Assembly (NCBI GenBank): GCA_036508135.1
Contig: DATCHW010000259.1
Location: 310,001 to 374,000, forward strand
Reading direction: 5' to 3'
Origin: DATCHW01 sp036508135
GTDB taxonomy: Bacteria; Bacteroidota; Ignavibacteria; Tepidaquicellales; Tepidaquicellaceae
DNA length: 64,000 nt
Shown piece by piece: positions 16,828-24,321 of the stretch. A model generated the notes under the pieces. That model saw only the letters and a program-made list of their open reading frames with translations. It was not told where the DNA came from and did no database searches. Position 1 is the first letter of the stretch, and each line of letters opens with the position of its first letter. The position numbers and the translations under genes were made by a program.

Positions 16828-17289
16828 ATGGATATACAAAAACTACTCGAAGACAATATTTACGATATCGTTGAGGAAGCATTCCATTCAATGAAATGTG
16901 TGAAACTAAAAGGTTATGATAAAGAAGGTGACGAGAGAACTAAAGAAAAATTAAGGATTTTGTACAGCGTATTATCAGAAAGTGTAAAGGAAAAATCCCT
17001 TCTCCCAATGCTAAACCATGTTGAAACTATAGCAAGAGAACGATTCTCATCAGGTTACGATTTATATGAAGTTCAAACGGCAATTAACGAACTTGAAGAG
17101 GCAATATGGAAAAGAATTTTTAAAGAAATTAAACCCGATGGTTTAGCGGAAGCTCTGGGAATTGTCAGTATAGTCTTGGGAGCGGGAAAAGATACACTTG
17201 CAAGGACTTATGTTTCTCTTGCAACGAAATCGAAGGCATCATCATTGAATCTTCAGGCTCTGTTCAAAGGTAGTGAAGGTAACAGGTAA
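16828..17289 (+). CDS. RsbRD N-terminal-domain-like protein
   Basis: Cytosolic, all-helical protein of 153 residues. The pattern fits the RsbT co-antagonist RsbRD N-terminal (globin-like sensor) domain: a first helix with a DNIYDIVEEAFHSMK stretch, a middle helix with HVETIARERFSSGYDLYEVQTAINELEEAIWKRI, and a closing KDTLARTYVSLATKSKA. In Firmicutes such domains sit in front of STAS domains in stressosome proteins; here no STAS domain or RsbT/RsbU partner is nearby, so it is a stand-alone domain. It is followed by the degraded GatE/GatD remnant. The family call is from pattern only. Confidence 0.6.
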   Translation: MDIQKLLEDNIYDIVEEAFHSMKCVKLKGYDKEGDERTKEKLRILYSVLSESVKEKSLLPMLNHVETIARERFSSGYDLYEVQTAINELEEAIWKRIFKEIKPDGLAEALGIVSIVLGAGKDTLARTYVSLATKSKASSLNLQALFKGSEGNR

Positions 17290-17366
17290 TCATTTATTGA
17301 TTCCCAGATTTATTTTTTAACTTTTAACAATTTATACAGGATTTTGTAATCAAACCATTCGAAGAA

Positions 17367-17766
17367 ATGACGGATGAAGACTTTAGAAAGATAGGTTTTA
17401 AATCCGGACTTGAGATTCATTAACAGTTATATACCGTGAAGAAATTTTTTACCGCTGCCCTGCAGGGATTTATAATCATCAATACAATTCTGAAATATTA
17501 CGACATATGAGTTCCGCTCTTTCTGATCTGGATGAATATGATTGAATAGCATTGATGGAGCTTGGAGTAATTACCACTCCTAATATGATTCCCGAAGCAG
17601 CATATATTAAACTTGGATGGACTTTAGGTCAGACGATGATTTGGCAAAAACAAAAGAGATTGTGCTCACACCAATTGCCGGGGAAATAACCGAAAGAGAA
17701 CCCAGTAATGGTTATCTCATTTTACATGGAGGAATTCCTGAAGTCGAGGAATTCATATCAAAATAA
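17367..17766 (+). pseudogene. Decayed remnant of a GatE/GatD-type Glu-tRNA(Gln) amidotransferase
   Basis: Starts at ATG 17367 with IGFKSGLEIH, the GatE/GatB N-terminal signature, then TAA where Gln is expected (codon at 17421-17423; HQQL in intact proteins reads H-stop-QL). A frameshift follows near 17446-17450, after which FYRCPAGIY and EILRHMSSALSDLDEYD continue GatE. A TGA replaces the Gly codon after EYD, and at about 17561 the sequence jumps to a GatD/asparaginase-like C-terminus (NMIPEAAYIKLGWTLGQT). A one-base loss near 17632 shifts the frame into LAKTKEIVLTPIAGEITERE and on to a TAA at 17764. So it has two nonsense codons, two frameshifts and a large internal deletion. GatE before GatD suggests descent from a fused protein. 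Confidence 0.75.
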
Positions 17767-17773
17767 AGAAAAT

Positions 17774-17802
17774 AAAAAAGGGATTCATATGAATCCCTTT
17801 TT
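17774..17802. terminator. Bidirectional terminator-like palindrome
   Basis: A 28-base perfect palindrome (17775-17788 with 17789-17802) flanked by A-runs and T-runs on either side, so it can work for both strands. It lies between the decayed GatE/GatD remnant and the convergent small Cys-rich gene. Confidence 0.75.
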
Positions 17803-17825
17803 AAAATACCTGATTGAATTAATTT

Positions 17826-18059
17826 TTATTCGCCGTTCAAAACAATCTCATCAATATCATTATCCGATGCAATGTATAATTTCGAACAAACATCACCTTT
17901 GAACTTACCGGTCTTCCTGCAATTTTCATGATTCTTCTTAATAAACTCTTTGTCCCCTACTATATCGGAAAAGCAGAACTCATCAAGCTGTTCATTGCAT
18001 TCAGTACAGAATTTTACATCCTCCTGAAGTCCCTCATTATTTTGTAACTTATTCTTCAT
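17826..18059 (-). CDS. Small Cys-containing hypothetical protein
   Basis: Soluble, acidic protein of 77 residues with five cysteines, including a CTEC pair (C18, C21), then a FCFSD Cys, a NC and a VC further on. The CxxC near the N-terminus and spaced later cysteines hint at a zinc or cluster site, but no known zinc-ribbon pattern fits well. No signal peptide. It lies 29 bases downstream of the trans-sulfuration gene, on the same strand, so the two may be co-transcribed. Function unknown. Confidence 0.55.
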   Translation of the reverse strand: MKNKLQNNEGLQEDVKFCTECNEQLDEFCFSDIVGDKEFIKKNHENCRKTGKFKGDVCSKLYIASDNDIDEIVLNGE

Positions 18060-18088
18060 GAAAAGTTATGATATTTATTCGATTATTT

Positions 18089-19273
18089 TTAAATTAGATT
18101 TAATGCTTGTTTTAAATCTTCTATTATTTCATCCGCATCTTCAATTCCAACCGATAATCTCACAAGACCATCAGATATTTTAGCTTTCATTCTTAATTCT
18201 CTATTCATACTAGCATGCGTCATTGATGCAGGATGCTCGATCAGAGTTTCAACCCCACCCAATGAAACAGCTAACTGGCAAAGATGTAAATTGTTCATAA
18301 GTATCTTTCCGGCTTCAACCCCGCCTTTCAACTCAAAACTTATCATTCCACCGGGTCCTGACATTTGCTTCTTACCAATATCATATTGAGGATGGGATTT
18401 TAAACCCGGAAATCTTATCCATTCTACCTGAGGATGAGATTCCAGATATTCAGCAATCTTTGAGGCATTTAAAGAATGTCTGTCCATCCTTATAGCAAGC
18501 GTTTTAATACCTCTATGCACTAAAAACGCATTAAATGGGTTAATAGTTCCACCTAGAAGATTTAAAGTTTTCCGCATTAACGCATAATTTTCTTCTGTCT
18601 TGGTTACAATTACTCCTCCTACAACATCAGCATGTCCATTAAGGAACTTAGTTAAACTATGTAATACAATATCAGCTCCCAAATTAAGAGGTTTTTGTAA
18701 AACTGGACTCATAAAAGTATTGTCAACTACAAGTATTGCTTTTCTTTCATGAGAAATTTTCGATATTTCTTCAATGTCAGAAATCAGCATCGTTGGATTG
18801 CTCGGAGTTTCGATATATACTAATCTTGTATTTGGTTTGAAAGCTTTAATTATATTTCCAATTTGGGTGGAATCGATAAAAGTAGTCTCTACACCGAATT
18901 TTTCAAATATTGTATTCAGTAATGTTGTAGTTGGTCCGTAAATCGAATCTGAACAAACAACGTGGTCACCTTTTTTCAACAATGCTGTAAATACGGTATG
19001 GATAGCTGCCATTCCGCTTCCACAGGCTAAGCCTCCGAAACCATTTTCAAGAATTGCAATTGATTCTTCGCATGCTTCGATAGTCGGATTACCCATTCTT
19101 GTATAAATATAACCGTCTTCTTTAGCTTCAAAAAGTCTGGCTCCGTGGTCTGTATCTTTAAATTTAAATGTTGATGTTTGATATATGGGAGGTATCACTG
19201 CTAAGTGTTCGTTATCACATATTCCCCCGTGAACTGATTTTGTATAGTCAGAAAGATTTTTAATATTTTTCAC
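18089..19273 (-). CDS. Trans-sulfuration family PLP enzyme (methionine gamma-lyase/cystathionine gamma-lyase/synthase type)
   Basis: PLP-dependent cytosolic enzyme of 394 residues. Signatures: YTRMGNPT (57-64), GLACGSGMAA (81-90), the Tyr of SIYGPTT (Y112), DNTFMSP (184-190) and the Schiff-base lysine in HSLTKFLNGH (K209). MGNPT and the SxTK-FLNGHADVVGG form fit methionine gamma-lyase and cystathionine gamma-lyase/synthase equally. The residue after YG is Pro, not the Cys of Pseudomonas-type methionine gamma-lyase, so specificity is open. The start is GTG at 19273, supported by an AAGGAG ribosome binding site a few bases upstream. In this peptide-degrading context a lyase role in Met/Cys breakdown is plausible. 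Confidence 0.9.
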   Translation of the reverse strand: MKNIKNLSDYTKSVHGGICDNEHLAVIPPIYQTSTFKFKDTDHGARLFEAKEDGYIYTRMGNPTIEACEESIAILENGFGGLACGSGMAAIHTVFTALLKKGDHVVCSDSIYGPTTTLLNTIFEKFGVETTFIDSTQIGNIIKAFKPNTRLVYIETPSNPTMLISDIEEISKISHERKAILVVDNTFMSPVLQKPLNLGADIVLHSLTKFLNGHADVVGGVIVTKTEENYALMRKTLNLLGGTINPFNAFLVHRGIKTLAIRMDRHSLNASKIAEYLESHPQVEWIRFPGLKSHPQYDIGKKQMSGPGGMISFELKGGVEAGKILMNNLHLCQLAVSLGGVETLIEHPASMTHASMNRELRMKAKISDGLVRLSVGIEDADEIIEDLKQALNLI

Positions 19274-19466
19274 AAAAACTCCTTAAATAAATTAATAAAA
19301 TTTAGATACAGAAATCGATTTATAAAATACAATTATTATGAATTAAATTCAGTAACGAAATTAGTAATTCCATGATACCGTTTTGTGATTAAAATCACTT
19401 TTTCTTTCTTGCGTTTTAATAATTCCAAAATAAAAGTATCTTTGTAAAATTCAAAAAATATTATTT

Positions 19467-20699
19467 ATGAAGACTAAACATTTTTTACTGACATTTTTAT
19501 TACTAATAACATTTTTCAATATCACATTCCCGCAGAACGAAGTTAAAAACAAAGGTGAATTCTTAGAACCAAAAAGCGGATTCTTTAATGATATTTTAAA
19601 AGAATCTGACAGATTTACTTCAGAATCACAACCTTCACAAAAATATTTTAAAGCTGATTTTAGTGGAATGGATTTGCCGAAAGAGCTTAATGAATTCAAG
19701 TATTACTGGCACACTCCAACCGTCTCTCAAGGTCTTACAGGAACCTGCTGGTCATTTTCAACAACGTCTTACTTTGAATCTGAGATATACCGCATTCACA
19801 ATAAGCAAATTAAACTTTCGGAAATGTACACAGTATATTGGGAGTATGTTGAAAAAGCAAAATTCTTCGTAAAGACCCGCGGAAAATCTAAATTCGGTGA
19901 AGGTTCGGAAGGTAATGCTGTCTCGCGGGTATGGAAGTCTTATGGAGTTGTTCCGCTTGAAGCTTATTCAGGACTTCTTCCCGGTCAAATGTATCACGAC
20001 CACAGGAAAATGTATGAGGAAATGAACAAATATCTTCAGAGCATAAAATCTTTGAATGCATGGAATGAAGAGGAAGCAGCGAACACAATTAAATCTATAC
20101 TCAATAACTATATGGGAAATCCGCCTTCATCTTTCAAATTTAATGGAGATGAATATACACCTAAAGAATTCTTAAATAAAGTAGTCGATCTTAAACTTAA
20201 TGATTATGTTGATATAGTCTCTATGATGCAAGATCCTTACTATACAAAGGTTCTTTATGATGTTGAGGATAACTGGTGGTATAGCAAAGATTATCTCAAC
20301 GTTCCGCTTGATGTCTATATGTCACTTATTAAAAATGCTGTTCGAAACGGTTTTACAGTGTGTATCGGAGGAGATGTTTCTGAAGCAGGATATGATTCAT
20401 GGAATAAAGTTGCTATTGTTCCGACTTTTGATGTACCTTCGGAATATATTGATGAGAATGCACGTCAGTTACGGTTTGATAACAAAACTACAGGTGACGA
20501 TCACGGAATACACTTAATTGGTTACACTACAAAAAATGGTAAAGATTGGTTTTTAATAAAAGATTCAGGTGCAGGTTCAAAGAATGTAGAACCAAAAGGA
20601 TATGTATATTATCACGAAGATTATGTAAAATTAAAAATGCTGTCAATAATGTTGCACAAAGATTCTGTGGGTGATTTGTTATCAAAATTTAATAACTGA
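19467..20699 (+). CDS. Secreted C1 family (PepC/bleomycin-hydrolase-like) cysteine peptidase
   Basis: Exported peptidase of 410 residues. Signal peptide at about 1-22 (FLLTFLLLITFFNITFPQ). The catalytic Cys94 lies in QGLTGTCWSFSTT, the papain-type signature, with the upstream Gln at position 88 for the oxyanion hole. The catalytic His is in DDHGIHLIGY. Where C1 enzymes have an Asn in NSWG, this protein reads IKDSGAG, so Asn is replaced by Asp. Layout and length match the C1B aminopeptidase group. A Bacteroidota-style minus-7 box (TAnnTTTG) occurs at 19437-19444, about 22 bases before the ATG, but without a well-spaced minus-33 partner. It is transcribed divergently from the trans-sulfuration gene across 193 bases. 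Confidence 0.85.
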   Translation: MKTKHFLLTFLLLITFFNITFPQNEVKNKGEFLEPKSGFFNDILKESDRFTSESQPSQKYFKADFSGMDLPKELNEFKYYWHTPTVSQGLTGTCWSFSTTSYFESEIYRIHNKQIKLSEMYTVYWEYVEKAKFFVKTRGKSKFGEGSEGNAVSRVWKSYGVVPLEAYSGLLPGQMYHDHRKMYEEMNKYLQSIKSLNAWNEEEAANTIKSILNNYMGNPPSSFKFNGDEYTPKEFLNKVVDLKLNDYVDIVSMMQDPYYTKVLYDVEDNWWYSKDYLNVPLDVYMSLIKNAVRNGFTVCIGGDVSEAGYDSWNKVAIVPTFDVPSEYIDENARQLRFDNKTTGDDHGIHLIGYTTKNGKDWFLIKDSGAGSKNVEPKGYVYYHEDYVKLKMLSIMLHKDSVGDLLSKFNN

Positions 20700-20743
20700 T
20701 TTCTGTCATTACTATATTTAATCTAATTATAATATTTAATTTT

Positions 20744-20782
20744 AAAAAAAATCCTCGTTCATAAATTAATATGAACGAGGAT
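20744..20782 (-). terminator. Rho-independent terminator downstream of the MFS gene
   Basis: Perfect 12-bp stem (20751-20762 with 20771-20782), 8-nt loop, followed on the minus strand by seven T residues (A-run at 20744-20750). It lies between the convergent C1 peptidase and MFS genes and serves mainly the latter, whose stop is about 94 bases away. Confidence 0.75.
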
Positions 20783-20875
20783 AATTCTATTCCAATCACA
20801 ATTTAATCATTCAATGATTTATAATTAAACTACTCTTGCAATCATCTTAATAAGTATAATCAGTGTAATTTGCGA

Positions 20876-22231
20876 TTATTTTTTATGAATCGAACCCATC
20901 TCCAAAGTATGTCCCGATTTTTTATTCTCTGCACGTCTCAACATATACGCAAAGAACAATCCAAGAAATCCCAAAATAGAAAATATCCACATTCCAGGGG
21001 TATAACCTCCCGGATTAGTCGCACTCGCATTTGATACATCGTTTGTAAAACCGATTAAAATATTAAATCCGAATAGTCCGATGTTTTGTATCATTGTCAT
21101 TAATCCATAAGCAGTTCCAAGTTTCTCCTCAGGAACAACTAATGCCACCGAAGGCCACATAATCGCCGGAATCATAGAGAAGGCAATTCCCATCATACCC
21201 ATAGGAATTATAAGGTAATAAGGAATTACTGCTTGTTCTATTCCAAAGAAAGCCATTTCCACATGAAATCCGCCTGTAATAGAACCGCTGAAAACCCTAT
21301 ACGCCATCATTAAATATACAGGAATTATTAATAATGAACCAAACATCATCATTAATGAGCGCTTCCCTATTTTATCTGCAAGAAGCCCGAATAGTGGGGT
21401 GAAAATCATTGCAAACAATGTGAGTATGCTTGAAAGATTTCCTCCTACTTCCCGGGTTGTGCCGTGTGCTTCCTGAAAAAACTTAATTGCAAAAGTTTGA
21501 AATGGAAACATCGCGGAATAAAACGTTACACATAAAGCTGTTATAAACCAAAACGATGTCCCGAACTTAAAAATCTCTTTAAAAATAATTTTATCCTGTG
21601 AACCCTCTACAGGCATATTGTATTTTTTCGAAGCATATACATCTAAAAAATAATAGACCGACATAAATACGACAGCGAAAACCCCGGCTCCCACTGTTAC
21701 CCATAAAGGACTTTGCCAGTAACTGTAAAGACTTTTTCCCCAGGTAGGAGAATTTAATGCAAGAAAAGAACCGAGCCGGGCCAATGTCAGATTCAATCCG
21801 AAAGCAAAAGACAATTCCTTTCCTTTAAACCATCTTGCAATAATAGTAGTAATTGCAACAATCATCGATTCTGCTCCGAGTCCAAAAATTAATCTTCCTG
21901 TTGCCATTAATACGATATTTCCTTTTAATGCAGTAACTAATGCACCCACCATTATAAATAAAGTGAAGATGAAAGCAGATTTTCTTGTCCCGATTTTATC
22001 TATAATTATTCCGCCTATCAAAACCATGATGATATTCGGAAAACTGTAAATTGCATTCAAAAGACCAATTTCCGAATCTGTAAATTTCAATTGCTCTTTG
22101 ATCAGGTCTGCCAGCGGACTAATACTATCATAGATATAGTAATTTCCGCACATTGCAAGAGAAATTAAAAGCAGAGCCATCCACCTTAAAAATGCTGAAG
22201 GTTCACGCTTTAATGTAGTAGTATCTGTCAT
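20876..22231 (-). CDS. MFS transporter
   Basis: Major facilitator superfamily inner-membrane transporter of 451 residues with about twelve TM helices. The MFS loop 2-3 signature is visible as GGIIIDKIGTRKSAF after TM2 and its pseudo-repeat as FGLLADKIGKRSLMM in the second half. The TM4 region GRLIFGLGAESMIVAITTIIARWFKGKE resembles the NarK/OFA/ACS-type groups (anion and organic-acid carriers), but substrate residues cannot be assigned. The C-terminus is short and charged. The gene is monocistronic by position: a terminator lies downstream and its upstream neighbour, the M2 peptidase, has its own terminator. Confidence 0.88.
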   Translation of the reverse strand: MTDTTTLKREPSAFLRWMALLLISLAMCGNYYIYDSISPLADLIKEQLKFTDSEIGLLNAIYSFPNIIMVLIGGIIIDKIGTRKSAFIFTLFIMVGALVTALKGNIVLMATGRLIFGLGAESMIVAITTIIARWFKGKELSFAFGLNLTLARLGSFLALNSPTWGKSLYSYWQSPLWVTVGAGVFAVVFMSVYYFLDVYASKKYNMPVEGSQDKIIFKEIFKFGTSFWFITALCVTFYSAMFPFQTFAIKFFQEAHGTTREVGGNLSSILTLFAMIFTPLFGLLADKIGKRSLMMMFGSLLIIPVYLMMAYRVFSGSITGGFHVEMAFFGIEQAVIPYYLIIPMGMMGIAFSMIPAIMWPSVALVVPEEKLGTAYGLMTMIQNIGLFGFNILIGFTNDVSNASATNPGGYTPGMWIFSILGFLGLFFAYMLRRAENKKSGHTLEMGSIHKK

Positions 22232-22353
22232 AATTTTATTTTGAAAATTGAAAAATAATTTTACAAATGTAAATAAATAAATAGTTATGTGAAATGTTAA
22301 AATATTCAGAATCCTGATATTAATAAGAAGGAAATATTAGAATGAATTAAAAT

Positions 22354-22390
22354 AAAAAAAGCAGGTTAAAATTTATATTTTAACCTGCTT
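22354..22390 (-). terminator. Rho-independent terminator of the M2 peptidase gene
   Basis: Perfect 14-bp stem (22359-22372 with 22377-22390) with a 4-nt loop and a T-run on the minus strand (A-run 22354-22360). It lies 36 bases after the peptidase stop. Confidence 0.85.
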
Positions 22391-22392
22391 TG

Positions 22393-22424
22393 ACTTCTTA
22401 ACTTCTTATCTTCTTAACTTCTTC
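22393..22424. repeat. Short degenerate tandem repeat (about 8-bp unit, four copies)
   Basis: Four near-copies of the unit ACTTCTTA run between the terminator stem and the stop codon of the M2 peptidase gene. It is probably replication slippage in noncoding DNA; no function is suggested. Confidence 0.5.
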
Positions 22425-22426
22425 TC

Positions 22427-24124
22427 TTAATTCACGAATTGTTTCGCATAATATTTTGCGGTGAGTTTTTCGCCGGTTGCTTTTTCTATCATATCATTCC
22501 AGAAATACTTCATTCCTGGTCCGAATACTTTCTCCTTAAGGAAAGTACCCACTTCGGGTTTATTTGTAAAACTTTGATTTCTATAGTCATCAGATTTAAT
22601 TATATTCTTGACAATATGATTGTACAATTGCGATGCAAGTAATTCACCTAGGAGATAATTGTGATAGTAGCACGGAAAAGTTGCGATATGAATTTTAGAT
22701 GCCCAGTCAGGTTCGTTTCTGCCTTCCGGTTTTTTCAGCAATTGATATTTCTCAACCAAATCCCACCATAATTTATTCAAATCCTGGTCCGGATTATCAT
22801 ACATACTTTTTTCAAATCTATACATCACCTGTGCCCAGCGGCTGAATACAAGCTGTTGCAAACGAAGCGACTTAAATCCATCGTCTGTAATTTTCTTTGC
22901 TTCCTCATCATTGATCCCGATATTATCTTTTAACCATTGAGCATTTGTAGAGAATCTTCCAAACATCATTGCTATTGATTCTGTGGTGAATGTTTGTGCT
23001 GCATCTCTTAAAACGAATGGTAAAGTGCGGTCAATATTCTTTGCATATACACCATGCCCGAATTCGTGAAGCATAGTATTCATCCATTTTTCATTAGGAA
23101 CGATATTACACAGAACTCTTACGTCTCCATTCTTATCCATATCACTACTGAAGGCATGCTGATTTTTACCGGGTTTTTCTTTTAAATCACTTTTTGAAAG
23201 TAAATCATCAATCGGAAGATTTAAACCTTTATAATAAGTCTCGGTAATCTTTGCAAGATCTTTATCTTTGTAAAACTCATCAAAATCGACCTTGTAAATT
23301 TTCGGAGCTTCCTGGAAGAACCTATTCTGATAGTGCCAGGGTCTTAAGTCTTCTTTTTTTATGTTATATCTTGTAACAAAATAATCATCCATATTGGATT
23401 TTTCTTTTGCAAATGCATCCTTGGTCAGATTATCAAGTTCATCAAATAACTTTGAGATTTCTTCAGGATCTTCCTCACTGAGTTTCAGGCTCATATCGTG
23501 ATAGTTCTTAAACCCTAATTCTTTAGCAATTTCATTTCTTGCTTTTACTAATTTCTTTAAATCATCTGCAACTACCGGTCCGATTTTCTTGTGTGCCATC
23601 CAAACTTCCATCAGTTCTTTAGAATCTTTAGATTCGGAAAGGACCTTCTCGACTTCATTGTCTGTTAATTTTTTCCCTCCTGCTTCGGCTCTGAAATTTC
23701 CATATTTCTGTTCGATATCATTTTGCATTTTATTAACTGCATTCAGCTTAACTGTATCTACCTGATTTCCGAGGTAGGAATTATATAGTACAATCAGTTC
23801 TCTTTTCAGGATTTCGTCTTTTACCTCACCTGACTCTTTAATTTTTTTTAAAGTTTTAAAGTCATCTTTGTTAGAATATATTGCAGTCATTTTATTTTGC
23901 AGGTCAGCAACTTTATCAAAATCTTCTTTCTTACCTGAAATCGCTGCATTCCAGTAAGCAAGGTTTACATCTTTATAAAGCGGAATTATTTTTGTTTCCA
24001 GCTTTGTTACGAAATCTTTAAAATTATTTTCCATGTCATTTTCTTTCTTTGTACAGCCATTAAAGAAAAACGCGACAGCAATTAAAAGAATAATGAATGC
24101 CGCACTGAATTTGAATTTTCCCAT
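22427..24124 (-). CDS. M2 family zinc metallopeptidase, lipoprotein
   Basis: Predicted envelope lipoprotein of 565 residues: signal sequence followed by lipobox FFNGC with Cys24. The zinc motif HEFGH is at 353-357, and the third ligand is likely Glu382 in TFTTESIAMMFGR, the gluzincin arrangement of peptidyl-dipeptidase A (M2, ACE-like). PWHYQNRFFQEAPKIY and RLQQLVFSRWAQVMYRFEKSMY also fit M2. The charged helical N-terminal half is normal for this family. It would remove dipeptides from peptide C-termini in the periplasm, feeding the nearby OPT and POT transporters. Start ATG at 24124, with a divergent OPT gene on the other side of 197 bases. Confidence 0.88.
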   Translation of the reverse strand: MGKFKFSAAFIILLIAVAFFFNGCTKKENDMENNFKDFVTKLETKIIPLYKDVNLAYWNAAISGKKEDFDKVADLQNKMTAIYSNKDDFKTLKKIKESGEVKDEILKRELIVLYNSYLGNQVDTVKLNAVNKMQNDIEQKYGNFRAEAGGKKLTDNEVEKVLSESKDSKELMEVWMAHKKIGPVVADDLKKLVKARNEIAKELGFKNYHDMSLKLSEEDPEEISKLFDELDNLTKDAFAKEKSNMDDYFVTRYNIKKEDLRPWHYQNRFFQEAPKIYKVDFDEFYKDKDLAKITETYYKGLNLPIDDLLSKSDLKEKPGKNQHAFSSDMDKNGDVRVLCNIVPNEKWMNTMLHEFGHGVYAKNIDRTLPFVLRDAAQTFTTESIAMMFGRFSTNAQWLKDNIGINDEEAKKITDDGFKSLRLQQLVFSRWAQVMYRFEKSMYDNPDQDLNKLWWDLVEKYQLLKKPEGRNEPDWASKIHIATFPCYYHNYLLGELLASQLYNHIVKNIIKSDDYRNQSFTNKPEVGTFLKEKVFGPGMKYFWNDMIEKATGEKLTAKYYAKQFVN

Positions 24125-24321
24125 GATTCAATGTATTTAATTTATTAAAATATAATATATATTAACAAATTCACGTTTCAAATAATATCTAAAAATACGG
24201 AAGTTTAATTACTTTGTTGTAATTTAAAATAAATTTTAGTCATAAAATTAAATCTTTAATTTTTAGTTAAATGGTATTAACTTAAATAATATATATGTTT
24301 TTTTAACTTAAATTAAAACTT

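Noticed and set aside
17826..18059. Zinc-ribbon assignment for the Cys-containing 77-residue protein
   Set aside because: Only one CxxC is present and the remaining cysteines do not follow a known zinc-ribbon spacing.
19409..19444. Complete Bacteroidota promoter before the C1 peptidase
   Set aside because: The minus-7 box TATCTTTG is present, but the nearest TTG lies 25 bases upstream instead of 19-21, so only the minus-7 box is mentioned.
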